From CAWDLX01 sp046728155 (GTDB taxonomy: Bacteria; Actinomycetota; Actinomycetes; Mycobacteriales; Micromonosporaceae): DNA of 64,000 nucleotides. The stretch lies in NCBI GenBank assembly GCA_046728155.1, contig JBKPDY010000105.1, forward strand, positions 27,202-91,201, read 5' to 3'. Positions within the stretch are counted from its first letter, which is position 1, and every line of letters starts with the position of its first letter. Positions 8,852-17,385 of this stretch are shown here, in pieces. The notes below the pieces were generated by a model. That model had not been told where the DNA came from and ran no database searches. It worked only from the letters and a program-made list of their open reading frames with translations. The position numbers were made by a program, and so were the translations under genes.

Positions 8852-9030
8852 GTTGGCTGGCTCGCCTCCGCGCTCGCTCCGCACCTGCCACCCCACGAAG
8901 ACGCTCCACGTCTCCGCGGGGACCCCGGTACCCACCCCACGAAGACGCTCCGCTTCGCTCCACGTCTCCGCGGGGGCCCCGGGAAAGGCCTGGCGGCCCT
9001 GCGATGCTCACTCGCTGTCGGCTGGCTCAT
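8852..9030. repeat. Inserted intergenic repeat element with internal tandem copies
   Basis: The bases between the two dehydrogenase genes contain two direct copies of a roughly 41-base unit starting CCACCCCACGAAGACGCTCC, at 8888-8928 and 8932-8982; the second carries a 10-base insertion. The element is bounded by near-identical 13-mers (minus strand GAGCCAGCCGACA and GAGCCAGCCAACA). The sequence ATGAGCCAGC occurs at both borders, once overlapping the stop of the upstream gene and once as the start of the downstream gene. This looks like an insertion into what had been an ATGA stop/start overlap. Confidence 0.65.
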
Positions 9031-10235
9031 CGCGGCAGCTCCTTCCACGGGATGTCCTTGTCCATCCGGATCTCGCCGGGCAGTCCGAGCACCCGCTCGG
9101 CGATGATGTTGCGGAGGATCTCGGTGGTACCACCCTCGATCGAGTTGCCCTTGGCCCTCAGGTAGCGGTAGCCGACGCAGCGCCCGAGCCAGTCGACGGC
9201 AGTAGCACGCCGCATCGTCCAGTCGTCGTAACGCAACCCGGCCTCTCCGGCGATCTCGAACTCCGCACCGGAGATCGCCTGGTTGAGGTTGGCGAAGACG
9301 TACTTCTGAGCCGAGCCCTCCGGCCCAGGCTGTCCGGCCGCGAGCTGCTGACGCAACCGCTTTCCGGCCAGACGCGCCACCTCGGCCGCCACCCACAGGC
9401 GCAGTACGGCGTCATGTAGCCCGGGTGTGCGGGCGTCGGGGTTGTCCCGCCAGGCCATGACCAATGGCTGGATGATCCCCTGCTCACGGGGCAGGTCGGC
9501 ACTCCCGATGGCAACCCGTTCGTTCATCAGCGTCGTGTGGGCGACCCGCCAGCCCTCGCCGACCGCGCCCAGGCGGTCGGAATCCGGAATCCTGACATCG
9601 GTCAGGAAGACCTCGTTGAACTCCGCCTCGCCGGTGATCTGGCGCAGCGGCCGTACCTCGACACCCGGCGCCGTCATGTCGGCCATGAAGTAGGTCAACC
9701 CGGCGTGCTTGGGCACCGACGGGTCGGTCCGAGCTACGAGGATCGCCCGTCGTGCCTCGTGGGCCATCGAGGTCCAGACCTTCTGCCCGTTGACGACCCA
9801 GTCGTCGCCGTCCCGTACGGCTCGGGTCGCCATGCCGGCGAGGTCCGAGCCGGCGCCCGGCTCACTGAAGAGCTGGCACCAGACCTCTTCTCCTGTCCAC
9901 AGTGGACGTAGGTAGCGACGCTTCTGCTCGTCCGTGCCGTGAGTGAGAATTGTCGGTGCGGCCATACCGAGTCCGATGCCGATCCGGCGCGGGTCGTTGT
10001 CCGGCGCGCCAGCCGCCGCAAAGGCGCCGTCCACTGTGGACTGGAGGGTTCGCGACACAGCCAGACCACCCAGCCCGACCGGAAAGTGCACCCAGGCCAG
10101 ACCGGCGTCGAACCGGGCGCGCAGAAACCCGACCGGCTCGGACGTGACCGCGTCGTGCGCGGCCAGGAACTCCTCGACCCGGTCCCGAATATCCGCGGCC
10201 GTCAGCCGGGGTCCGCCCGGCACGTCCTCAGGCAC
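9027..10235 (-). CDS. Acyl-CoA dehydrogenase, catalytic-subunit type
   Basis: A 402-residue FAD enzyme of acyl-CoA oxidation. It shows the FAD/substrate block LFSEPGAGSDLAGMATRA, the VVNGQKVWTSMAHEA segment, the beta-domain FNEVFLTDVRIP, and the C-terminal IEGGTTEILRNIIAERVLGLP. The start chosen is GTG 10235, which lies just ahead of the stop of the SDR gene (8-base overlap), giving normal length; frame upstream of it is a shadow of the SDR gene. With the smaller dehydrogenase downstream it probably forms a heteromeric complex. Two copies of the iterated palindrome lie inside the coding sequence. Confidence 0.9.
   Translation of the reverse strand: MPEDVPGGPRLTAADIRDRVEEFLAAHDAVTSEPVGFLRARFDAGLAWVHFPVGLGGLAVSRTLQSTVDGAFAAAGAPDNDPRRIGIGLGMAAPTILTHGTDEQKRRYLRPLWTGEEVWCQLFSEPGAGSDLAGMATRAVRDGDDWVVNGQKVWTSMAHEARRAILVARTDPSVPKHAGLTYFMADMTAPGVEVRPLRQITGEAEFNEVFLTDVRIPDSDRLGAVGEGWRVAHTTLMNERVAIGSADLPREQGIIQPLVMAWRDNPDARTPGLHDAVLRLWVAAEVARLAGKRLRQQLAAGQPGPEGSAQKYVFANLNQAISGAEFEIAGEAGLRYDDWTMRRATAVDWLGRCVGYRYLRAKGNSIEGGTTEILRNIIAERVLGLPGEIRMDKDIPWKELPR
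9895..9907. repeat. Iterated 13-bp palindrome, perfect copy
   Basis: GTCCACAGTGGAC is a perfect inverted repeat around a central A, lying inside an acyl-CoA dehydrogenase gene. It belongs to a palindrome family repeated throughout the window (see findings). Confidence 0.6.
10029..10041. repeat. Iterated 13-bp palindrome, perfect copy
   Basis: GTCCACTGTGGAC, the second perfect copy, 122 bases from the first and in the same dehydrogenase gene, where it encodes part of QSTVDG. Confidence 0.6.
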
Positions 10236-10977
10236 GAGGACCACCCGCGACGTAGAGCACCTGTCCGGAAACGAACCCCGCGCCCTCGGAGACGAAGAAC
10301 GATGCGACGTGGGCGATGTCGTCGGGCGTACCACCGCGGCGGACCGGGATGCTCTCCGCGGCCGCCTTCTGGAACGTCTCCCAGTCCACGCCAATCCGAG
10401 CCGCGTGGCCCTTGGTCATGTCTGTGGCGATGAAGCCGGGAGCGATCGCGTTGACGGTCACCCCGAACTGGCCCAGCTCGATCGCGAGCGTCTTGGTGAA
10501 GCCCTGCAGGCCGGCCTTGGCCGCCGAGTAGTTCGCCTGGCCCCGGTTACCGAGGGCCGACGTCGAGGAGAGGTTGACGATGCGACCCCATTTCGCCTCG
10601 GTCATATACCTCTGACAGGCCCGGCTCATCAGGAACGAGCCGCGCAGATGCACATTCATGACGGTGTCCCAGTCGGCGTCGGTCATCTTGAACAGGAGGT
10701 TGTCACGGGTGATGCCGGCGTTGTTGACCAGCACTACGGGCGGTCCGAGTTCGGTCGCGATCCGCTCCACGGCGGCCTCGACGCCGGCCGAATCCGAGAC
10801 ATCCGCTCCCACCGCCAGCGCGGTGCCGCCATTCTCGACGATGCGACCGACCGTGCCCTTGCAGGCGTCTTCGTCAAGGTCGATGACGGCCACGGCGAAC
10901 CCGTCCTGCGCGAGGCGGATCGCCACGCCGGCGCCGATACCACGTGCCGCTCCCGTGACCACGGCCACCTTGGTCAT
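10228..10977 (-). CDS. SDR family oxidoreductase, FabG-like
   Basis: A 249-residue classical short-chain dehydrogenase. It has the Rossmann motif TGAARGIGAG (residues 9-18), NNAGIT, the catalytic Ser in NLSST with YSAAK (Tyr-x-x-x-Lys), and the C-terminal VSGQVLYVAGGPRA typical of 3-oxoacyl reductases. It probably oxidises or reduces a 3-hydroxyacyl-CoA intermediate in the surrounding pathway. It lies 16 bases after an acyl-CoA dehydrogenase gene and overlaps the next one, so it is mid-operon. Confidence 0.92.
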   Translation of the reverse strand: MTKVAVVTGAARGIGAGVAIRLAQDGFAVAVIDLDEDACKGTVGRIVENGGTALAVGADVSDSAGVEAAVERIATELGPPVVLVNNAGITRDNLLFKMTDADWDTVMNVHLRGSFLMSRACQRYMTEAKWGRIVNLSSTSALGNRGQANYSAAKAGLQGFTKTLAIELGQFGVTVNAIAPGFIATDMTKGHAARIGVDWETFQKAAAESIPVRRGGTPDDIAHVASFFVSEGAGFVSGQVLYVAGGPRA

Positions 10978-10993
10978 GCTCAGATCCTCCTCG

Positions 10994-12211
<1,218 letters not shown>

Positions 12212-12222
12212 CGCGATCTCCC

Positions 12223-13020
12223 TCACTCGGTCGCTGGGTGCAACTGTGCCCGGACCCGGCGCATCCCGCCGAGCCACCGGTCGCGGTCGACGGCCCGACG
12301 CCGTTCGTACTCGGCCACCTCGGGATGCGGCAGGATCAGGAAGCGGCCCTCGGCGAGCGCCGCCACGACGCCGTCGGCCACCTGCTCCGGTTCGAGGAAC
12401 GCGCCCGCCGCGGCGACGGCCGTACCGGCCAGCAATCCAGCGGTCATGGGCGTACGCACACCCTGAGGACACAGGCAGGAGAAGCCCACGCCGGAGTCGC
12501 CGTACATGATCGCGAGCCACTCGGCGATCGCGACCGAGCCGTGCTTGGTGGCGGTGTAGGGGGCGGTATCCATCTCGGTCAACAGACCAGCGGCCGAAGC
12601 CGTGATCATCACGTGGCCACGGCCCCGCCGTAGCATCCGCGGCACGACATGGCGAGCCACGTATACGTGCGCGAGCACGTGCACGCGGTACGCGATATCC
12701 CACTCCTCATCGGTGCCGAGGCCGGCGGCGCCGCCGACGCCCGCATTGGAGCAGTAGAGGTCAATCGGTCCGAACCGATCCTCGATCTCGCCGATCGCCG
12801 CCTCGACCGCGGGCTCATCGGTGACGTCGAGGCCGATCCCGAGAGCCTCGACCGGCAGTTGTTTCGCGAGCGCGTCCGCCTCGACGCCGTTGAGATCGGC
12901 CACCACCACGGCCCGCGCACCGTCCGCCGCGAACCGCTGGGCCAGCGCGCGTCCGATGCCGCTTGCGCCACCGGTGACGACCGCAAGCCCGCCCGCAACC
13001 TGGGTCCTCGGCAACGCCAT
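12223..13020 (-). CDS. SDR family oxidoreductase, first gene of catabolic operon
   Basis: A 265-residue short-chain dehydrogenase with [24 protein letters not shown], an active-site Ser in ITASAAG and YTATKHG (Tyr-x-x-x-Lys). The C-terminal extension (after about 215) contains [13 protein letters not shown] and a charged tail, as in SDRs acting on bulky hydrophobic substrates. The ATG at 13020 follows a GAGG-like site and lies 19 bases from a perfect 23-bp palindrome, so expression is probably under tight repressor control. Confidence 0.9.
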   Translation of the reverse strand: MALPRTQVAGGLAVVTGGASGIGRALAQRFAADGARAVVVADLNGVEADALAKQLPVEALGIGLDVTDEPAVEAAIGEIEDRFGPIDLYCSNAGVGGAAGLGTDEEWDIAYRVHVLAHVYVARHVVPRMLRRGRGHVMITASAAGLLTEMDTAPYTATKHGSVAIAEWLAIMYGDSGVGFSCLCPQGVRTPMTAGLLAGTAVAAAGAFLEPEQVADGVVAALAEGRFLILPHPEVAEYERRRAVDRDRWLGGMRRVRAQLHPATE

Positions 13021-13039
13021 CCCTCGTCTCACCTGCACA

Positions 13040-13062
13040 ATATTGCACTCAGAGTGCAATAT
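13040..13062. promoter_or_regulatory. Perfect 23-bp palindromic operator
   Basis: Eleven-base arms (ATATTGCACTC and its complement) flank a single central base. It lies between the SDR gene start (13020, minus) and the divergent response-regulator gene, on top of the probable -10 region (TATATT on the minus strand). Size and symmetry suit a TetR-family dimer. A 12/15 core match lies ahead of livG at 39869-39883. Confidence 0.75.
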
Positions 13063-13202
13063 ACGTGTCGACCGTGGCAGTCGGGTAGCGGCCACCCGCG
13101 TCTTCCCGGCCGTTCCCAGCGGACTGTAGCTGAAACGCGGCGCGCGCCGCGTACGAGGAGGTCTATCCATAATGGACGCTCGCCGTTCCCGCCGACGGAC
13201 GC

Positions 13203-13208
13203 TACGGT
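13203..13208 (+). promoter_or_regulatory. Likely -10 box of a leaderless gene
   Basis: TACGGT lies six bases before the ATG at 13215, which places the transcription start on or next to the start codon. No ribosome site is present, consistent with leaderless translation. Confidence 0.45.
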
Positions 13209-13214
13209 AAGCCA

Positions 13215-13901
13215 ATGGCGACCGTGCTGCTCGTTGAGGACGACCTCGTGGTACGTGGCGCATTGCAGCGGTCGCTGTCCGATCTCGGGCACACGGTGCA
13301 CGCGACGGGTACGGCACTCGAGGCACTGCGCCGGGTCGCCGCCAGCCCACCCGATGTCATCGTGCTCGACCTGGGCCTGCCGGATCTGGACGGTGCCGAC
13401 GCGTTACGCACGCTTCGCGGCATCACGAACACGCCGATCATCATCGCGACGGCGCGCGATGACGAGGCCGAGGTGGTGCGGCTGCTTCGGGCCGGCGCCG
13501 ATGACTATATGGTCAAGCCGTTCAGCAGCGCCCACCTGGAGGCGCGGGTGTCGACCGTGCTTCGCCGGGCCGGCCGCGCCAGCCGGCCCGAGCCGACCGT
13601 GCTCGAATGCGGGGGCCTGCGTATCGACCTCGGCGAGCGGCAGGTCTACCTGGACGGAGCCGTACTCGCGCTGACCCGCAAGGAGTTCGACCTGCTCGCC
13701 TACCTCGCCGGCCGGCCGGGTCGAGTCGTGTCGCGCCGGGAGTTGTTGGAGGAGGTATGGCGTCAGCCCTCGATCGGCGAGGACCAGACGATCGACGTGC
13801 ACCTGTACTGGCTGCGGCGGAAGCTTGGCGAGAGCGCGGCCGAGCCGAGATTCCTGCACACCGTGCGGGGGGTCGGGGTCAGGTTCGCGGCGCCGGCCTG
13901 A
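13215..13901 (+). CDS. OmpR-type response regulator
   Basis: A 228-residue regulator: receiver (VEDD near 8-10, phospho-acceptor Asp52 in VLDLGLPD, MVKPF) plus winged-helix domain with TRKEFDLLAYL and the C-terminal HTVRGVGVRFAAPA. The start has no ribosome site but a TACGGT box six bases upstream, suggesting a leaderless message. Its stop overlaps the probable start of the kinase gene. Target genes are unknown; its promoter faces the operator of the SDR operon. Confidence 0.9.
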   Translation: MATVLLVEDDLVVRGALQRSLSDLGHTVHATGTALEALRRVAASPPDVIVLDLGLPDLDGADALRTLRGITNTPIIIATARDDEAEVVRLLRAGADDYMVKPFSSAHLEARVSTVLRRAGRASRPEPTVLECGGLRIDLGERQVYLDGAVLALTRKEFDLLAYLAGRPGRVVSRRELLEEVWRQPSIGEDQTIDVHLYWLRRKLGESAAEPRFLHTVRGVGVRFAAPA

Positions 13902-13903
13902 GG

Positions 13904-15283
13904 TTGAGTGTCGCCTACATCATCCTCGCCGTCACGTCCACGATGGTGCTTGCCTTCATGGTGCCGCTCGGCATCACGGTGCAGCATGAGGCGCGCGAGC
14001 GCGCCATGGCCGACGCCCAACGGCGGGCGTCCGGCCTCGCCGGCGTCCTGTCCGTGACCACCGATCGCGGGGCGGTGGCCCGTGCAATCGTCGCCGCGGA
14101 CGCCGGCCAGCCTGGACGCACCGGGGTGCGCGGGTTGAGGACCGGGGACCTGGGCGCCGGCCACGCCGCGACCGATCAGGTGACCGTGGTCGCCCGCCAG
14201 CACCAGCCGGCTGAGGTCGCGGTCCGGGATGGGGTGTCGTATCTGGTCCCGGTCGACCTCGGGGGCAAGGGAACTCCGGTCGTCGACGTGTTCGTCCCGG
14301 CCGGGGAGATGTCAGCCGGCGCGGTCTGGTGGATCCTCGGCGGCGTCGCCGCCTTCGTCGTCCTCGCCGCGGTACTGATCGCCGATCGCCTGGCTGCCCG
14401 AACCTCCCGGTCGGCTCGAGCCATCGCTGACGGTGCGCTCAGGCTCGGTACCGGCGATCTGCGGCACCGGATCAAGCCGCTCGCGCCACGGGAGATGACA
14501 GCGGCCGGCGCCGCCCTCAACCTGATGGCCGACCGGATGACCGAGTCGATCGCGGCCGAGCGGGAGCTCATCGCCGACCTGTCACATCGCCTGCGAACCC
14601 CCCTGACCGCGCTGCGGCTGGAGGCGGAACGCGTCGGGTCCGGCCCCGAAGCGGAAGACCGGCTGAGCCTTGCCGTGGCCGCGATGGAGCGGGAGGTGGA
14701 CCACCTGATCAACATCGCACGGCGATCGACCCGACCCGGGGCGCCCGAGCCCGACACATGCGATGCAAGCGAGGTTGTCCGGGAGCGGATGGGTTTCTGG
14801 GCGGCCGTCGCCGACGACCAGGGCCGCTCGTTCGCCGTCATCGGCGCCCACCGGCGAGCGCCTGTCCAACTCCCCCGCAGCGAGCTCGTGGCGTCATTGG
14901 ACGCCCTGCTAGGCAACGTCTTCCGCCATACCGCACAGGGCAGCGCGTTCGAAGTCGGGGTGAGCCGGCGCGGTGGGTACGTGACGGTCCGCGTCGACGA
15001 CGCCGGTCCTGGGATCGCCGACCCCGACCGAGCACTACGCCGGGGATCGAGCGACCGCGGATCGACGGGCCTGGGCCTCGATATCGTGCGACGAGCGGCG
15101 ATCGCCGGTCACGGCAGTGTCGACATCGGCCGGTCGGGTCTTGGCGGCGCGAGCGTCGTCATCCTACTGGCCGACGCCGAGCCTCCGTCGCCCCAGACGC
15201 GAGCATGGCTCGGCTTTGTCGGGCGGCTCTCCCGCGAGCCGGACGAGCGGCGGCTGTTCCGGCGTCGGCGACGCGACTCTTAG
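13904..15283 (+). CDS. Sensor histidine kinase
   Basis: About 459 residues. Membrane helix 1 at about 4-25, a short extracellular loop, helix 2 at about 142-161, HAMP to about 215, then the phosphorylation box ADLSHRLRTPL with His228. The usual Glu after His is Arg, as in many actinobacterial kinases. N box (LLGNVFRHT), DDAGPGI and GLGLDIVRRAA follow. The start is either TTG 13904 or CTG 13898, the latter overlapping the regulator stop as CTGA; upstream in-frame sequence is a shadow of the regulator gene. Partner of the preceding regulator. Confidence 0.87.
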   Translation: MSVAYIILAVTSTMVLAFMVPLGITVQHEARERAMADAQRRASGLAGVLSVTTDRGAVARAIVAADAGQPGRTGVRGLRTGDLGAGHAATDQVTVVARQHQPAEVAVRDGVSYLVPVDLGGKGTPVVDVFVPAGEMSAGAVWWILGGVAAFVVLAAVLIADRLAARTSRSARAIADGALRLGTGDLRHRIKPLAPREMTAAGAALNLMADRMTESIAAERELIADLSHRLRTPLTALRLEAERVGSGPEAEDRLSLAVAAMEREVDHLINIARRSTRPGAPEPDTCDASEVVRERMGFWAAVADDQGRSFAVIGAHRRAPVQLPRSELVASLDALLGNVFRHTAQGSAFEVGVSRRGGYVTVRVDDAGPGIADPDRALRRGSSDRGSTGLGLDIVRRAAIAGHGSVDIGRSGLGGASVVILLADAEPPSPQTRAWLGFVGRLSREPDERRLFRRRRRDS

Positions 15284-15632
15284 GTCTGTCTTAAGTCGAC
15301 ACGGCGACGTTCCGTTCAGCCACGGTCTACGGATAGCGTCGACGACGGCCCCGCGGCCACGTCGACTCGCCCTGCCCCGCGTGGTCGACGTAATCCCAGC
15401 GGGCTCGGCTCGTCGGCCAGGAGTCGGGCCTGCTGGGGTTAAAGCGTCCTATGTGGACTTGAGGATCGTGCCGACGGATCGGTGCCCGGAGGCGCGTGTC
15501 AAATGCCGGCTGGGGAACCTCGGGTCCGCAATAGCGGACGCCCGGTGACCCAGCCGCCGGGGTGGAGGCGGGCCGTTTGGTCGGCCAAGGTACGGGTAAA
15601 CCAGACCCTGTACCGGACACTAGGGGGCGACG
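15284..15632 (+). other. Intergenic region, 349 bases
   Basis: No convincing reading frame lies between the kinase gene and the small membrane-protein gene. A stress-sigma-like promoter is listed separately at 15575-15599. Nothing else is recognised. Confidence 0.5.
15575..15599 (+). promoter_or_regulatory. Possible SigB-type stress promoter
   Basis: GTTT and GGGTAA separated by 15 bases resemble the actinobacterial SigB consensus (GNNT, 14-16 bases, GGGTAY), except for the last base. It lies 34 bases before the start at 15633. Confidence 0.35.
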
Positions 15633-16031
15633 ATGTTCGACAGGAAGCACACCCGCGCGCGCAATGCCGAGCGGATCGCGGGGCAGGCGTGGGAGCAGCT
15701 CGTGAGCACGGTCGACGAGGCCGGCTCGGCCGCCCGGTCGGCGACCAGCTCCGCTCGCCGGCGAGCGAAGCGCACAGCGGATGACATGTCGGAGCGGATG
15801 GGCTCGGCATCGTCAGAGGCGCGACGCCGGGCCGGGCTCGCCTACGACGCCCTCGCCGGACGCCAGCAGTCCCGGCCGTGGGGCTGGCTCGCCGTGGCCG
15901 CGATTTTCGGGGCAATCATCGGGTGGCTTGGAACGATCTTCGGCCGCCAGCTGGCTGCCCGCAGTGACGAGGATGCCCTCGAGCGTTCGATCGCGGATCT
16001 CCCCATGTCCGATCAGGCGATCACGCACTGA
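15633..16031 (+). CDS. Small membrane-anchored protein, unknown function
   Basis: A 132-residue protein with a highly charged Ala/Arg/Ser-rich amphipathic N-terminal half (about 1-75, helical repeats reminiscent of YtxH- or apolipoprotein-like stress proteins) and one membrane helix (GWLAVAAIFGAIIGWLGTIFG, about 82-102), then a short acidic tail. ATG is preceded by a G-rich site. The possible SigB-type promoter upstream would fit an envelope-stress role, but no specific function can be stated. Confidence 0.65.
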   Translation: MFDRKHTRARNAERIAGQAWEQLVSTVDEAGSAARSATSSARRRAKRTADDMSERMGSASSEARRRAGLAYDALAGRQQSRPWGWLAVAAIFGAIIGWLGTIFGRQLAARSDEDALERSIADLPMSDQAITH

Positions 16032-16498
16032 GCCGCTGCCACGCCGCTCAGCGTTGGCTGTATGTCGGTGGCCCGCGGGGCGGACGCAATGCGACGTAGC
16101 CCACCTGGAGCCCGATCGCCCGTAGGTGGTTACGGCCGTGAAACCCAGCCTGAATCAGTCCCTCGTCAGTCCCCCGGAGCGAGAAAGTCCACTGTGACCG
16201 AGCGCCTCTCGCGTTTGTACGACGCGACGACGGGGCGGTCGCAGGAGAAAGGTGTCGATCTCCACCAGCTCGATGCGGCCTCCTACGGCTACTGGATGGG
16301 GGTGGTGTCTCTGGAGGTACGCCTGTTCCACACGGGAGCCCACTCGCCACTGGCGCCGACAAGCTGCGAGTCTTGGCCGGGAGGTCGGCGCCCGTCGACA
16401 GTTCTGTCGTACCCGTCAGGTAGACCGTACGTATGTCTGAGACTCACCGTGCCAGCCAGAAGATCGGCGCCGGCTCCCAGCGGCCTTATCCTGCTCAC
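16032..16498 (+). other. Region without a supportable gene
   Basis: About 467 bases. The best frame runs from a GTG at 16194 to 16502 and contains a plausible-looking patch (DAASYGYWMGVVSLEVRLF) but ends in Pro/Arg/Ser-rich sequence and lacks a good ribosome site. It may be a decayed gene. A partial iterated palindrome (GTCCACTGTGACC) lies at 16187-16199. Confidence 0.35.
16487..16492 (+). promoter_or_regulatory. Likely -10 box of leaderless panA-like gene
   Basis: TATCCT lies exactly six bases before ATG 16499, the same geometry as at 13203, 22926 and 28724. It supports ATG 16499 over the upstream ATG at 16433. Confidence 0.5.
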
Positions 16499-17056
16499 AT
16501 GACCTTGTTCGCGCACGACGTTGCAGAGGAGCTACGTCGACGGCTACCGGCGCTTGGCATCAAGAAGTTGCACAAGCTCCTGTACTACTGCCAAGGACAC
16601 CACGCATCGGTCTTCGGCGAGCCGCTATTCCGCGAACCCATCGCGGCGTGGGATATGGGCCCCGTTGTGGAGCGGCTGTGGATCAGCGAGAAGCATGGGC
16701 ATGAGCCTCCGCCACGCACCGATCTCGACGAGGCCGCGCTCAACACGGTTGGATACGTCGTCAGCCGTTATGGGGCGTTAACAGGCCGCGACCTCGAGGT
16801 CATGACGCATGGTGAGCGGCCGTGGTTGCTGGCGGACGCCGCCCGGAGGCCTGGCGAACGTGCCCCAATCCGTCTCGAGTGGATGGTCGAGTACTTCAGG
16901 GCCGACGGAGCAGCCGATAGTGAGTCCGACGATTTCCCACTGGACTCAGCAGCCGTCTCAGCCTGGCTTCGTGAAGCCGCTACCGGCGGCGACCCAGCAG
17001 ACGGATCGTTCGACAGCCTCGATGATCTACGCGCCTGGCCGATCCATGGAGAATGA
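16499..17056 (+). CDS. Panacea-domain protein (DUF4065, PanA-like antitoxin candidate)
   Basis: A 185-residue protein with the Panacea/DUF4065 hallmark near its N-terminus: KKLHKLLYYCQGHHASVFGE followed by PLFREPIAAWDMGPVVERLW. This domain is known as a versatile antitoxin module that neutralises unrelated toxins encoded next to it, and also occurs in phage-linked GepA-like and SocA proteins. The C-terminal part is acidic (DSESDDFPLDS) and ends in SLDDLRAWPIHGE. ATG 16499 is preferred because of a -10 box six bases upstream; ATG 16433 would add 22 residues. It overlaps the next gene by 11 bases, as toxin-antitoxin pairs often do. Confidence 0.85.
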   Translation: MTLFAHDVAEELRRRLPALGIKKLHKLLYYCQGHHASVFGEPLFREPIAAWDMGPVVERLWISEKHGHEPPPRTDLDEAALNTVGYVVSRYGALTGRDLEVMTHGERPWLLADAARRPGERAPIRLEWMVEYFRADGAADSESDDFPLDSAAVSAWLREAATGGDPADGSFDSLDDLRAWPIHGE

Positions 17057-17348
17057 CCGACCGGGGGCGTGGAAGCTGGTGCGATTCATCGAACATCTCG
17101 ACCGGTGGGTTACTGCCGAGTCGCCCGACGCTGACTGCCGACTTGTCGTGGCGGGGTGGGTCATGTCCCGCTGCGACGACCCGTACTCGGGTGTCCGACG
17201 CGAAGCTGGCTTCCCGAACCTATGGTTCGGAAGGATCCCGGGGACGCTGGACGGTGACGCTTCTATCGTGACCTGCTCGTACTTCATCTTCGAGTCCACA
17301 CGCATAGTGCGCTGTAATAGCATCGGTCGGCTGAAGCTTCCCTTATGA
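17046..17348 (+). CDS. Small partner gene of the PanA-like gene (putative toxin or accessory)
   Basis: A 100-residue protein starting at ATG 17046 inside the 3' end of the Panacea-domain gene (11-base overlap), with no separate ribosome site, so translation is probably coupled. Visible features: an N-terminal helix (GAWKLVRFIEHLDRWV), SRCDDPYSGVRREAGFPNLWFG, then a beta-rich Cys-containing tail. No membrane helix and no known nuclease, kinase or ADP-ribosyltransferase motif. Position and size match a PanT-type toxin, but similar sequences may also be solitary hypothetical proteins. Function not assigned. Confidence 0.65.
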   Translation: MENDRPGAWKLVRFIEHLDRWVTAESPDADCRLVVAGWVMSRCDDPYSGVRREAGFPNLWFGRIPGTLDGDASIVTCSYFIFESTRIVRCNSIGRLKLPL

Positions 17349-17385
17349 ACTGTTCTAAATTCAAGTCGGGCAAGACGGTCATGTG

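Noticed and set aside
8888..8982. CRISPR-like repeats between the dehydrogenase genes
   Set aside because: Only two direct copies with a 3-base gap, no spacers and no cas genes nearby.
7202..9106. Plus-strand frame of 634 codons
   Set aside because: Arg/Gly/Asp-rich composition and exact antisense position to the MaoC 3' region and acyl-CoA dehydrogenase; it also starts inside the promoter. A high-GC shadow frame.
9895..9907. DnaA boxes / replication origin
   Set aside because: The TGTGGAC half of the iterated palindrome resembles part of a DnaA box, but copies are scattered, in symmetrical form and inside genes, with no dnaA/dnaN neighbourhood.
13040..13062. CIRCE (HrcA) element
   Set aside because: The GCACTC/GAGTGC halves match CIRCE arms, but CIRCE has a nine-base spacer and here it is one base; no chaperone gene is adjacent.
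16194..16502. Protein-coding gene from GTG 16194
   Set aside because: Part of the translation looks protein-like, but there is no ribosome site, the end is low-complexity and it runs over the start of the PanA-like gene.
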